Source of the DNA: Trichosphaerium sp. ATCC 40318
Lineage: Eukaryota > Discosea > Flabellinia > Trichosidae
NCBI GenBank assembly: GCA_038496445.1
Contig: JALMLS010000322.1
Coordinates: 1,116,001-1,180,000, forward strand
DNA: 64,000 nucleotides
Direction: 5' to 3'
Shown here: positions 25,622-36,105 of the stretch, piece after piece
Numbering within the stretch: position 1 is the first letter of the stretch
Layout: each line of letters begins with the position of its first letter
Notes under the pieces: generated by a model
Seen by the model: the letters and a program-made list of their open reading frames with translations, nothing else
What the model was told of the DNA's origin: nothing
The model's database searches: none
Translations under genes and position numbers: made by a program

Positions 25622-27672
25622 ATGGCAGACCCTCTAACGCTTCTACGCGAATTTACGATAAAGAAACAACCAGTAGAGCAAGACAAGGACGGTAATTTCA
25701 TATTCGGCAAGTATAGCATACCAGGGACAAAAGAAACACGTTTTAAAGCAAAGACTGGTGGTAAATACACATTAGAGGCGGTTGCGTTTTTATTACGCCA
25801 CGCTAAACAACTGCATCATGCGTACATGGTAAAACAGTTGACATCTCTTATTTTGTGTTAAAACGCGTTCAGGTGCAATGTAGAAAGTTCAAAGTACCGT
25901 CAGTATCGCTGGTAGACAAGAAACAACTCTTAGAGTACTTGGAGGGCAAAATAGCCGACTGCCCTCAAATCGACAAGTCTCTTGACGTCCCAACAATATT
26001 AGAACAACAAGATGTTGACATGACTGACGCGCCGGTACACATTTAGTGACCCTTTGAAATTTTATGATTACACAGTCTCATGCACATGTGTACTCTTGTA
26101 TACTTTTTGGCGTTGTATGTGGGGCTGACATGGTTGCATTAAGGATAGAAATGTGGCACCTCAGGCAGAGGAGGAACCAGATCTAACCAAACCCATGGAA
26201 CTCAGTCAAAAGGAGCAAAAAGAGAGAGAAGAGCACGCTATGCGGTTAGAACGGAGAAAGCGATCCTCAAATGAACAAAAGAGCGAAGGAGATGTCAGGT
26301 ACAGTACCCTCATCAATGCACCACTGCTCCCTTTATCTCTTTTTGTGAAAGTTGGCGCTGACACGTTGTTTCATGTAGATCCTTTGCGGAGGAGTTGGGC
26401 GTGTCTGCAGATAAACTGAAGCAAATGAAAAAGAAAAGAGGCAAGCGCAAACGCGGGGAGGTGACTATCACGATTGATACCAGCATTCCTCACCGAGATG
26501 TATGTGTGTTGTGTCACATTGCACGTGTCACATGTCACGTTGAAATGATGCTATTTTTTTTTGTGGTGAATTTTTTTTTATTCAGTTCAATTTACAGTGC
26601 CTTGCATGCACAGTTGTGCTTATATCGTCATAGACTACATTTATAAAGAGGACATCAACAATGACAAGAGCCATCATCAAGAGAGAGCGACCGCTGTACA
26701 CTCGAGAAACGATATTACAAAGCAACGCGAAGGTGCTACAATTCCTTATTTTTGTGCTAACGTGTTGCTGTGCTAGAGTTTTGTGAAGCTATTGGATACC
26801 ACAAAGGACATACTCAAAATGCAAACTAAACCAACGAAGCGACGCCGCTACAACAGATATGAATTTGAAGAAAAGAAAGTGCTCAAAGAAAAGCTTGAAG
26901 TAGAAGAGTTTGAGATTGACACACGTGGTTCTAATCTCTCAAAAAAGCCAGCGTGCGTGCTGCGGACTACGCAAGAATTTTACTTGGCTTACCATTGCAT
27001 TCATAGTCAACACCGTGACGCTCGAGAGTCTAGTCGTTCCTCGAGCAGGCATCGTAGGGAGTCGTCTCGTTCCTCCAAAGGTACTTGAATCGGTTTTACA
27101 CCATGCAGCCCAATGTTGGGCATGTACTCATATCAACGTTTTAGTGTTGGGGACGCCTATAATTATTGTCCCTAATGATCCTACAGCGGTTATTAATATT
27201 TCGAATGTGCGTGCATTCTTGCAGGATGGACAGTTCAAGCCTACCCATAAAACTGGTCGAAAAGAACAACTTACAATGCTCACTGCGCCTAATGGCACCA
27301 AGTACGAGGTCATTGATAGCGCTACACGTCTGGAGCGCCGTGATTGGGCGAGGATAAAGGCGGTCTTTGCGCAAGGGCCAAAGTGGCAATTCAAAAATTG
27401 GCGTATAAGCAACCCAGTCGAACTATTTAACAAATACAAGGTACATCACGAAAAATGATGATTATTATACGCGTTTTGACACGTCTAATTTTAGGGGTAC
27501 CATGTACATTACGATGGTGAGGCCGTACCACCTACCATAAAGGCCTGGAACGTTAATATTCTATCGGTGCGCTTACAAGTGTGTGATTCGTTGCGCTTAC
27601 AGTTAGCAGGTAAACAAACACAAGCGACATCTCGATAAGACGGCTTCACTAAAATTTTGGAAGTCAATGTGA
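25622..27672 (+). CDS. CDC73: CDC73/parafibromin, Paf1 complex subunit
   Basis: The start MADPLTLLREFTIKKQPVEQ matches the conserved CDC73 N-terminus (ADPLxLLR), followed by FIFGKYSIPGTKETRF and YTLEAVAFLLRHAKQLHHAYM. The middle is charged and Lys-rich, with a KKRGKRKRGE-type basic block that could be a nuclear localisation signal (26420-26460). The C-terminal Ras-like domain is complete: TPIIIVPNDPTAVINISNVRAFLQDG, YEVIDSATRLERRDWARIKAVFAQGPKWQFKNW, YHVHYDGEAVPPTIKAWNV, ending KHKRHLDKTASLKFWKSM at TGA 27672. CDC73 acts in RNA polymerase II elongation and histone modification as part of Paf1C. About seven short introns are visible, including 27438-27494 and 27567-27610. Confidence 0.92.
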
Positions 27673-27917
27673 TCGAAGTCGACTTACACCTCCCTGGCAC
27701 CCATTAATATCCCGACTTGTCAACCAAAGACTCAAAAGCAAGCAGTGGACAGCATATAAAAGTGAGAGGCCTTTTAATTTTAGGGGTTTTTTTTTTCCTT
27801 CTTGTACAAGTGTTCATTTCTACACACATCGAGGATGAAACAGCAGCAAACTGCATCAACCACTTCAGCTACCTACCTCATTGTAATTAATAAAAAATAA
27901 TGGATATGCTTGCACAA
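27673..27917. other. Convergent intergenic gap
   Basis: About 245 bases with a poly-T run near 27790 and an AATAAAAAATAA-type signal near 27890. It carries the two 3' ends. Confidence 0.4.
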
Positions 27918-28911
27918 CTAACTGGTCTTCAGCGCACGCTCCCTCTCGTCGATTGCAACAATGTCTGTGGCGCAATGCAAGTCAGTGTCAAAATTAAACC
28001 AAAAAGTCATAACAATAAAAATAAAACAATAAAAATGAGGCACGTACCTTTGGCTGCCTGTTGTAGTTGAATAAGGTTCATCAACTGCTTCAACGCCATC
28101 ACAGGGAAGCTCAAGTATACACACCACGTCCACATACCGTAGCTGAAGCCTATGTCGATTCGTGTTTAGAGAGTGTTTTGTACTCGATTTTAGTACCTGC
28201 AAAGTTAATGATAGGTCCGGTGAAGAAATGGGTCAAATACAGGGTGATGAAGAATGCCTCGTTGCCGAAGCACAAAGTAAAGAGCGTAACGCGGCTAGTG
28301 TAGTAGATCTGCAACAAAAAGTTTTGTTTCTCAGAGACGTCTTTGTGACTGTTGTTGCCGCTTGATAACGAACTAAAAATGTATGTGTCAACGTGGCATG
28401 TGAACACTCTCCCAAAAAACAAAAAAATCTACAAGTCATTTTGGCCAGTCTGTACCTCCACAAGTGCGTGTAATGGGACGTGAGATCGAGAGCAACCAGG
28501 AACATAAACATGTGGATCCAACTAGGGAAGAAATTGGCCAATACCATGAGGAGAGCGGTTGTTGATGCCCTGTCCGTCACCATATCCAGCACAGATCCGT
28601 AACGCGAGCCTTGTTTGCATTAAGCTGAGCGTTTTACAAACGTTGCTGACGCACTTTGGTTCAATAAACGAGCGGCGTAGCCGTCGAACGCGTCCAGAAA
28701 TTGCGACAGGCCATAGCATACCAAAAAGACGTATGGACTATCGAAGCAGACGTAAAAGGCAGCAAATGCCAGGCCAATGCGCGCATAACCTTATTTCGGG
28801 TAAGTGTATACCTTTGGAGGTTACTAAAGTGTGCAGGTTGCCCACGTAGAATTTTTGCACGGTTTGCGTACCAATCAAGTTGGGCACTAGAAAGTAGATA
28901 CTTGTGGGCAT
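27918..28911 (-). CDS. PIS1: CDP-diacylglycerol-inositol 3-phosphatidyltransferase
   Basis: Starts MPTSIYFLVPNLIGYARIGLAF (ATG at 28911, one intron inside the Gly codon). The CDP-alcohol phosphatidyltransferase signature DG-x2-AR-x8-G-x3-D-x3-D is formed across the second splice: FDGYAARLLNQS joined to TFGAVLDMVTDR. Membrane segments follow (TALLMVLANFFPSWIHMFMFLVALD; FLLQIYYTSRVTLFTLCFGNEAFF). The C-terminus has FSYGMWTWCVYLSFPVMALKQ, then LIQLQQAAKDIVAIDERER, as in known PI synthases. It makes phosphatidylinositol from CDP-DAG and inositol in the ER. This is the substrate source for the PIP kinase encoded at 58637. It is about 220 residues, the usual family length. Confidence 0.92.
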
Positions 28912-29089
28912 GGTGTCGTGGTTTAGATGGTATTGAGCCAAAATTGTTGACGTTGGATTGTTATTGACTGTGTGGTTGTTTCGGATTTCCTTAACCGACC
29001 AAAAAATACAATGCTCACGTGGTACTGAAAAAAATGGTTCTTTATTTACACTATTGTACAACACCATCCGATGATCGAAGGGAAAAGGT

Positions 29090-29952
29090 TCAAATGACAA
29101 TCTCGAGCGTGTTGCACGCGTTGCATATCATGTAGAGGCCGGGAAGTGCATGATTCATTACCGCAAACGAAGGTTTACAATTACACCGAGTGCTGTGTGC
29201 GCTGCACAATGAGTCTAGCACGTTTGCTACATGTGCAAGAGAAATACAGTCCGTCTATAATAGCAGTAAGAGTTAGTTGTCATTACAGAAAGGAGAGATT
29301 GTCGCTCAATAAAAAAAAAAAAGGAAGAAGATTGGCCTTTGTACACACCTTCGTGTCTACGCGCATACCGCACACACACGATATAAATCTACCCTGTCCG
29401 GTTGACATGAGCATACTTTTTTGACAGACGGGGCAAAGGCAAGAATTTGGTGTTTCCTAATAGCCGTTAATCACAAATTATTTCCCTCGTATTTTAGAAC
29501 GCTATGCGTATTTATAGGCAACGGGTAGCGTACTTGGGCCCTTTGTAGTTCCTCAATCTCCTGTCTCTCAAACTGTTCAGCTGCCATCCTTAATTCTATG
29601 CTACGTGAGTTGTTGCGCGTTATATTTGTACTGTACCCTCTTCGCGTAAGTCTTTGTACATTGCTTCTTCCATGAATTGCATCAGATTTACATAGTCGTC
29701 GTGTGAAAGCTCTTCATCGAAGCACTCTTCGCGTTTAAAGTTGTCCCACGCGTTGTTGATAAGATTTCTTACAACTTGCGTTTTATTATTTGTGCCTGCC
29801 AACCTACGCTTATCTTGCATCTGTTGGCGCAATGTTTTGGCTTGATCGAAACATTTTGTAAGGAAGCGCCGTTTCCACGCCTGCTTATTTCTGCCATGTG
29901 CTACGCCTCGCTTTGTTAATGCGGCATCTCTACGTGCAGTGCTACGGTCCAT
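29090..29952 (-). CDS. RPAIN: RPA-interacting protein (RPAIN-like)
   Basis: The N-terminus MDRSTARRDAALTKRG, then QAWKRRFLTKCFDQAKTLRQQM, matches the basic RPAIN N-terminal motif. The middle is acidic and helical (NLINNAWDNFKREECFDE, YVNLMQFMEEAMYKDL, ELRMAAEQFERQEIEELQ). The C-terminal zinc-ribbon is split over introns: CPVCQKSMLMS, IDGLYFSCTC, CNCKPSFAV and LYMICNACNTLEIVI, with CxxC-type pairs at both ends. The family imports replication protein A to the nucleus. Four or five introns; the last ones are placed by the family pattern and are less certain. The stop ends at 29090. Confidence 0.75.
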
Positions 29953-30057
29953 GGTATAAAGTGTAAACTAATGTTATTTTGAAGAATTTTTCAGTGGCGG
30001 ACACAAGGACGAGTCAATACAAGTATTACATTCCAGGTCAGCACTTAAAACACGCCA
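29953..30057. promoter_or_regulatory. Short bidirectional promoter
   Basis: Only about 105 bases separate the start codons of the RPAIN-like and the RRM-AC19 genes, which point away from each other. They may share control. Confidence 0.4.
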
Positions 30058-30867
30058 TGTCCGACAATTTGCGGTCCTTCAAGTGTATTGATCTCCCAGA
30101 GGAAGTGGACGAAGATGCCATTAGTGTAAGTTTTACAGAACGCATTGCTGATGCAAAATGTTACGTGAGACGTATTATAAATACTTACGCATACTACAGC
30201 AATACTTTTCACAGCATGGAGATGTAGAAGACGTCAAAATAGAGATCGCTGAGGACGACACGCTTGTGGCAACGGTATACCACGGTTTTATAGGCTTTAT
30301 CGTGAAAAAAACTTGTAGGTGCGTATGGGGAGACCAGAGCAAGCTCTTGCTATGCTTGAAGCTGGATCACATGTTATTTCTGGCGTAACAATCGCAATGG
30401 AGGAGATGGAAACAGATGACGGCGAAGATACATTCATGACAGTTGTATGTCATCCTGGTTTTTTTTATGTTATTATTTACCATCTACCACACCTTTTATC
30501 TTTGTAATGTTTGCACAGGTGGCTCAAGGCGTTAACGCTTCCATTGCCACTTTCAATTTGAAGGGAGAGGATCACACTTTGGGCAACACAGTCCGTTATA
30601 TGCTCAATAAAAAGTACGTTACATCCACAAAGCGGTTGGGTACAAACTAAGAGTGAGCGTAGTCCCAATGTAGAGTTTGCTGGTTACTCCATTCCTCACC
30701 CGTACTCCAATTTGTTGAAGATTCGCGTTCAGACGAAACTAGGAGAAGCTGCTGTAGAATCGCTGAAGCAGTCATTGCGTGATTTGACAGACATGACCAA
30801 CCACATACTGGACACCTTTACACAACAAGTCGATCAATACCAGGAGAGCAATATGGACATGTCCTAA
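30058..30867 (+). CDS. RRM domain fused to AC19-like RNA polymerase I/III subunit
   Basis: Exons from ATG 30058 read MSDNLRSFKCIDLPEEVDED, then AISQYFSQHGDVEDVKIEIA, LVATVRMGRPEQALAMLEAG and SHVISGVTIAMEEMETDDG. This is an RRM-like beta-alpha-beta-beta-alpha-beta pattern. The same frame goes on, within one exon, to MTV and then VAQGVNASIATFNLKGEDH, TLGNTVRYMLNKNPNVEFAG and YSIPHPYSNLLKIRVQT. That is the RPB11-like dimerisation fold of AC19/POLR1D, whose own N-terminal extension is short in other species. The tail ends at TAA 30867. AC19 pairs with AC40 in polymerases I and III. Alternative: translation from an internal ATG (about 30397) would give plain AC19. The AC19 part is certain; the fusion is the likely reading. 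Confidence 0.78.
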
Positions 30868-31083
30868 GCGCCAATAGCTCAGTCGCTGCTGTCCTAATAG
30901 TACAAAGTTGCACTAATCTAAAATTTCTGTGGCTTGCCTTGGCCTGTTTGCCCTTCCATTTTTTCACGTGAGAACATCAACCAATCCTTGTAAATTGTAC
31001 AAATAGATCATTCCATGTGGGTTGAGCCAGTCGTTGTTGCTTAAGGCCGGTTTGTTCTTCATTAAGCTCAAAAACGTCTCGCT

Positions 31084-31414
31084 ATGGCCAATCAAGACTA
31101 TACCCAACCTACCGCCTGCGCTGAGGCTAAAAATGCGCACAATGAGTGTTTTTTCGCTTGGTTACAGGACGATTTCCTAGCTAATCCTGCAGGGCGTACA
31201 ACGGTGAAAAACAATTGCGATGCGCTTTGGCAAACGTATCAGGACTGTTTAAAAGTGCGTGTAGCAATTTTTACACGTTTTGACGTGAATTTAGCTCAAA
31301 CTGGGTGCTATTGGCCTGAAAGATATTACGCGTATGCCAGGTGCAATACAAGGAGACTTAGATGGTTGGGTAGCTGAACTTGAGTCATGGGGTGATGGGG
31401 ACATTTCAAAATGA
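31084..31414 (+). CDS. Mdm35/TRIAP1-like CHCH protein
   Basis: Two exons. MANQDYTQPTACAEAKNAHN continues to ECFFAWLQDDFLANPAGRTT and NCDALWQTYQDCLK. The cysteine spacing is the twin CX9C form (C-x8/9-C twice) of Mdm35/TRIAP1, small intermembrane-space proteins that carry Ups/PRELI lipid-transfer proteins. After a GTGCG intron the second exon reads LKLGAIGLKDITRMPGAIQG and DLDGWVAELESWGDGDISK, ending at TGA 31414. The last part is longer than in yeast Mdm35. Preceded by a 216-base gap. Confidence 0.72.
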
Positions 31415-32315
31415 AGGGAAAAATTATATTAAAGAAAATGTATTACAGTTTGTTTTGCATGGTGTAAAGTTAATACACAGATGTACAGAAGTTTTAGTAA
31501 AAAGTGCAAACCAACATATTTGTTTCATTAAAGTTGGCAAAACCTGAAAAATACCCAAACCCAATAATTTATCATTTGACAATACATTATTTTGACTAAT
31601 ATAAACAAAAATAAGTTTACAATAAAACTAGTACTTAATGCCACGATAACCAGCAGGGTCTACTGTCTCTTAAAAATAGAAAATGTCAGTAGACTATCAG
31701 CAGACATTTTAAATACCTTTAAAATGGTATACAACAAATACAAAAGTACTCTCATGCTCAGCTATGTGATTTTTTTTAGTGAAGTCTGTTATTAACAACA
31801 CTTCATTTGCTGAAATTGTCTTTTTGCTGTTTAAACTCGTTTATTTTAGTTGTTGCTTTTGTAACATGATCCTCATATGTACTAAGCTTGGCTTCTCAAA
31901 TCATTTTTTTTTTTATTTTATTTTTTACAAGCTAGGAGCAGCTACATGCTATTGATGATGCAGCTGTCACACGAGTGCTTGGCACATCTTCTTGGTGGAG
32001 GGTGGGCAACCACATCAAAATCATATTAGGTGGTGATTAAGCCTTGATCAAACCAGTTAAGTTTCTGGTCACCCAATATCAAAAATCTTATCGATTGGCC
32101 AATCAACTGTTCCCCATTGCTTTCTTCTGTACCCTGTGGAGGCCAGGTCATTCCTGACTTCTCAAATCATGAACTTTGGCAAGAGCTTTTGGGCAGACTA
32201 GTGTTGGTTTTTTGTTTTTCATTTCTTGTTTTATGTAATAAATTTGCCATTTAATCTCCAAGCACTTGATGCAGTGAGGACAGGCAAAATTATCAAACTT
32301 ACACAGTACTGGAAT

Positions 32316-32518
32316 CGGGATTTTGACCCATACAAAACCCGTATGGAACCTGTACTTTTGACCTGTACTTAACCTGTACAGGTTCTGTACTTTTGACCCA
32401 TACAAAACCTGTATGTGACCTGTACTTTTGACCTGTACTTAACCTGTACGGGTTCCGTATTGTTGATCAGTACTTTACCCATATGGGTTATGTATGGGAT
32501 CTGTACAGGTAGAGTACA
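32316..32518. repeat. GTAC-palindrome array, copy 1
   Basis: Degenerate units of about 18-36 bases alternate ACTTTTGACC, tGTACaaAACC and AACCtGTACgGGTT. The cores are close to self-complementary (AACCTGTACAGGTT at 32366-32379 is a perfect palindrome). It lies inside the inverted-repeat element. Confidence 0.7.
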
Positions 32519-32911
32519 ATTAAATAATATGAAAAATTGTAATTATTGGATACAGAACATACTCCTCTTTTTTCCATACAATGTATGTACACATATATCA
32601 CATGTGTGTCAAAACCACAACCATCAGTATACACTTGCAATCAAAAAAAAAATTTGGCCATCAAATTTTGTTTGGATTTGGTGATCAAAAAATCCAAAAA
32701 AAAATTACTGCAATTAAATGGCAGCTTGTAATCGTAAGGTACAAAAACATGTATTATTAATAGATGAGGGTGTTTTAAAGTTATTAGGGCATTTATTTAA
32801 AAAGTAGAGGAGAAAACTTAATAAAGTGCAAAATGTAGCTTTTTGCTGAATTTTGAATAACTTTGGTCTGACTGTATGAACTGCTCAGAAAATGTAGCAT
32901 TAGGTATATTT

Positions 32912-33043
32912 AGGTACGATGCATGGTTTCATGGTGGTTTGGGGATCAACTCACCATTTTTAGGCAAAAATGACAGAAAATATATATTTGGAGTAGTTTA
33001 AGGATATTATGGCCTAATAGCTCTATTAAACCACTTTTTAAAG
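32912..33043 (+). repeat. Long inverted repeat, arm A
   Basis: About 130 bases related by inversion to 35009-35143, sharing GATGCATGGTTTCATGGTGG and AAGGATATTATGG with scattered changes. It is older than the 31904/34474 pair, judging by the divergence. Confidence 0.6.
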
Positions 33044-33183
33044 GTGATTATGGGTTTCAAGCATTTTTCTGAAATAGTTGTTAAGTTGTGGATATTAAGT
33101 TGGGTTTTAGGACAATTAAGGCATGATGTCTAAAATATCTCCTCAAACAGGTCAAAAACATGGTTGTTTAGTGGTAATGGGGT

Positions 33184-33236
33184 TGTAATGTAATGTAATG
33201 TATTGTAATGTGTTGTAATGTAAATGTACTTGTAAT
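33184..33236. repeat. TGTAA simple repeat
   Basis: Imperfect tandem TGTAA/TGTAATG units over about 50 bases. Confidence 0.7.
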
Positions 33237-33306
33237 AGTTAAGAAAACAATAAACCAATCCATCATTTTTACTATTTTGTGTACACAATTATAACTGCTG
33301 ACACAT

Positions 33307-33520
33307 ATTTTGACCCGTACCTAACCCGTACGGGTTCCATACTTTTGACCCATACAAAACCCATACGGAACCCATACTTTTGACCTGTACTCAACCTGTA
33401 TGGGTTCCATACTTTTGACCGGATTAAACCCGTATGTAACCTGTACTTTTGACCTGTACAAAACCTGTATGGGATCTGTACTTTTTGACCTATACTCTAC
33501 CTGTACATTATCCATACTCC
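33307..33520. repeat. GTAC-palindrome array, copy 2
   Basis: This is a second block of the same units, about 1 kb from copy 1, with AACCCGTACGGGTT at 33324-33337 as a perfect palindrome. GTAC and ATAC variants alternate, which gives the appearance of diverged tandem copies. Confidence 0.7.
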
Positions 33521-34009
33521 TGATTTTACTACTGCATCACTTAATGCCTGTGTTGTAGGTGAGAATTGCAATAAAAACTAAAACTCAAAAGTATCAACAG
33601 CTAATTTTATTTTATGAAATACACTTGAACAACAAGCAAAAAAATCATTTGCTTCATACCAAGCATGTAAGCCTTCCACATATTGTTGGGCATTCATCTT
33701 TGCAAAATTGCATGATGTCACCAAAAACTACATGCGCGTGTTGTATTTTAGATTTAATGGTGACGTTTTGTGATTCCTTGCTCTTTGAATGGTCCATGTT
33801 GAGCATGCAAGTTTTTATTGTTAATGTTAGGCCAACACCTTTACCAATAAGCTAATTACATACCTAAGTGACATTGGATGTTGAAAGACCATTAACAAGC
33901 TTTTTACACATTTTTGTGTTATAAGACTTCATTTAGATCTGTTTTTGATCATTTGTTTTAGATTTTTAACCAAAGTCACTTCAGTATTTTGTATTCTCTT
34001 TTTGAATAC

Positions 34010-34049
34010 AACTGGGTATCATTTATGGGGATAGTTTTATGTAAAGTTT
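34010..34049 (+). repeat. Inverted repeat partner of 34847-34887
   Basis: About 40 bases (AACTGGGTATC then GGGGATAGTTTTATGTAAAG) found inverted at 34847-34887. It could form a large hairpin with the minisatellite in the loop. Confidence 0.55.
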
Positions 34050-34527
34050 ACTTAATACACTTAAAGTACCCCCATTAGTGAAACTTAATGACAATACTAA
34101 AACTGTAATGAGTAGTAAAAAACCAGTTTTGTGTAGTCACAAGGTGGAAATCTTTGATACCAGCTCAAAGATTTCCTAAAAAACTCAGGTTAATTGCAGC
34201 TCACATGGGCTTTGCTGTTGCCTTAAGGTGCTTTAGTATGCTGCCAATGGTAAGTAATAGTGATAATTATTGCATTAAGTGAGTGCTTTAACAGTAAGAT
34301 TGCCCTATAGAAGCCCCATTGCTTTTTTCTGTACCTTGTGGAGGCCAGGTCATTCTTGGATGATTTTGATGTGGTTGCCCACCCTCCACCAAAAAGATGT
34401 GCCAAGCACTCATGCAACAGCTGCATCATCAATAGCATGTAGCTGCTCCTAGCTTGTAAAAAATAAAAAAAAAAACTTTATGAAAAAAAGAAGTTGTGTA
34501 AACAGTGGCATTGGACAGAATGCGAAT

Positions 34528-34756
34528 CACATGTTTTGGGCACGTTTTGGGCACGTTTATTTTCCACGCAAAAGACACATTTTGGACACGTTTTGGGCAC
34601 GTTTTTTTTCCACACAAAAGGCACATTTCTCTTCCACATGCTGGCCACGCAAATCACACATTTTGGACACATTTTGAGCACATTTATTATCTACGTTTTG
34701 GGCACGTTTTGGGCACGCATATTTGCCACGCATATCGCACATTTTGGGCACGCATA
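34528..34756. repeat. TTTTGGGCACG minisatellite, main block
   Basis: Many degenerate copies of TTTTGGGCACG, broken by TTTATTTTCCACGCAAA spacers, over about 230 bases. It keeps frames open on both strands (repeated QNVPKTCPKC-like and FGHVLGTFF-like peptides). These are repeat artefacts, not genes. Confidence 0.8.
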
Positions 34757-34771
34757 AAACACCACTTTATA

Positions 34772-34846
34772 GAGGAAAAGAAAATAACAGTTTATTATGA
34801 TACATAACACATAACGATTACAAAGAGGTTTGGTACAATTATTACA
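34772..34846 (+). repeat. Direct repeat, copy 1
   Basis: About 75 bases (AAAAGAAAATAACA, ACATAACACATAAC, AGGTTTGGTACAAT) with a diverged copy in the same orientation at 36106-36180. Confidence 0.6.
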
Positions 34847-35008
34847 GACTTTACATAAAACTATCCCCACATAAACAATACCCAGTTTATATCAACCAAC
34901 TTCATGTTTTTGCCATTTTACCTGCTTTTTTTGCTAATCCTGCCTTATTGTAAATACTTAAGCAAGAACTTACCTAATTAGGCAAAAATTCTCAAATCTA
35001 ATAATAGT

Positions 35009-35143
35009 CTTTAAAAAGGGGTTTAATGGAGTTATTGAGCCATAATATCCTTAATCTACCCTAAATATCTATTTTCTATCGTTTTTGCCTTAAAAAAAGG
35101 CACCAAACCCCAAACCACCATGAAACCATGCATCATACCTAAT
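35009..35143 (-). repeat. Long inverted repeat, arm B
   Basis: Reverse-complement relative of 32912-33043, lying outside the 2.5 kb element. So the element family is present at least twice, in opposite orientation. Confidence 0.6.
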
Positions 35144-35433
35144 AGTGGGCCATACTTCGTTTTTTAAAGGATTCATACTAGTAGACCTGAGTTATTCATG
35201 AAAAATAGGAAAATCAAGCAATTGTTGGTTTTTGGGTATTTTTAGATTTTTTCGCCTACTTTTAGAGCCATGCCGATACAAACCTAACTATTGCTTACTT
35301 GGGTGAAAATACATGTTTTATTGTTGACGATCGGAGGTGATCGGCTTTGGGGTGAGATGGTTGAGTTTTGAGTTTGTCAATTTTTTTATTTTGAATTTTT
35401 CTCCAATTTCTATTAAGGACAGGTAATGGTTAA

Positions 35434-35531
35434 AACACGCAAATGGCACGTTTTGGGCACGTTTATTGCAAATATACAACACGCAAATGGCACGTTTATT
35501 TTCCACACAAATGGCACGTTTTAAGCACGCG
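35434..35531. repeat. TTTTGGGCACG minisatellite, second block
   Basis: About 100 bases of the same unit (CACGCAAATGGCACGTTT variants) 700 bases further on. It ends just before the orphan coding fragment. Confidence 0.7.
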
Positions 35532-35549
35532 TATTTTGTCCGACTCCAC

Positions 35550-35810
35550 TGCTATTGGAAATCAACTAACTGGCTATCAGACTTTAAAAACTCCTGGAAA
35601 GACTGGGGTGCTGGTTTACCTCCTCCACCTGAGCCTCCTCCATTACCAACCTCATCTTTTACAAATACTCACACTAATAGTATCATATCTGCTACACCAA
35701 TCTTTCCTGTAACTCTCAGATCCACCAGAAAAAGGTATAAATATTACTCAGACTATGAAAGTTCAGATGGTGATAGCTCTGAGGAATGGGATTTAAACCA
35801 TTTATTCTAA
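35550..35810 (+). pseudogene. Orphan C-terminal coding fragment
   Basis: In one frame the end of an open stretch reads like real protein: WLSDFKNSWKDWGAGLPPPP, EPPPLPTSS, then RKRYKYYSDYESSDGDSSEE and WDLNHLF, with a stop at 35810. It has a Pro-rich linker and an acidic Tyr/Ser tail. Upstream the same frame runs into the minisatellite, so no proper start exists. This is best read as the 3' remnant of an element-borne or captured gene. No family recognised. Confidence 0.4.
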
Positions 35811-36105
35811 CATTGTAACACTTGTACTAAAATTGCATGTGTGGTTATTGTTGTCCACAGCACAATAAACCCACCAAAATTAAAAAAAAAAAAAATAGTT
35901 GAGTCTTGCCTACTTGATCTATTAGTGGATGGTGGAGTTAGTGAGCTAATCTGTTTGTTAACATAAGTATACATCATATTCATGAGTTTGTGTTATTGAG
36001 TTATACTGCATTGTATCTTGTTTGTGAGGCCTTTTAAACACTTTTTTAATGCTGCATAAATGATCAAGCTTCAATCTAAAGTTGATAATTTTTAAGGACT
36101 TTGTA

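Larger units (their letters stand above)
31904..34474. mobile_element. Candidate non-autonomous element with long terminal inverted repeats
   Basis: The left arm (about 31904-32022) and right arm (about 34361-34474) are inverted copies differing at only a few positions over about 110 bases. The shared part begins TTTTTTACAAGCTAGGAGCA and includes GCTACATGCTATTGATGATG and TGGTGGAGGGTGGGCAACCA. They enclose about 2.3 kb without coding potential, which fits a deleted DNA transposon. A separate direct repeat lies inside both ends (32111-32156 and 34313-34359, containing GTGGAGGCCAGGTCATTC). Poly-A/T tracts hide the exact ends, so no target duplication could be read. Confidence 0.55.

Noticed and set aside
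30058..30396. Treating the RRM part as a gene separate from AC19.
   Set aside because: No stop, start gap or intergenic space separates them; the junction is inside one exon. An internal start remains possible and is noted.
34429..34807. Several overlapping open frames on both strands with repeated Cys/Lys/Asn peptides.
   Set aside because: They are produced by the TTTTGGGCACG minisatellite being free of stops; frames on both strands repeat with the unit.
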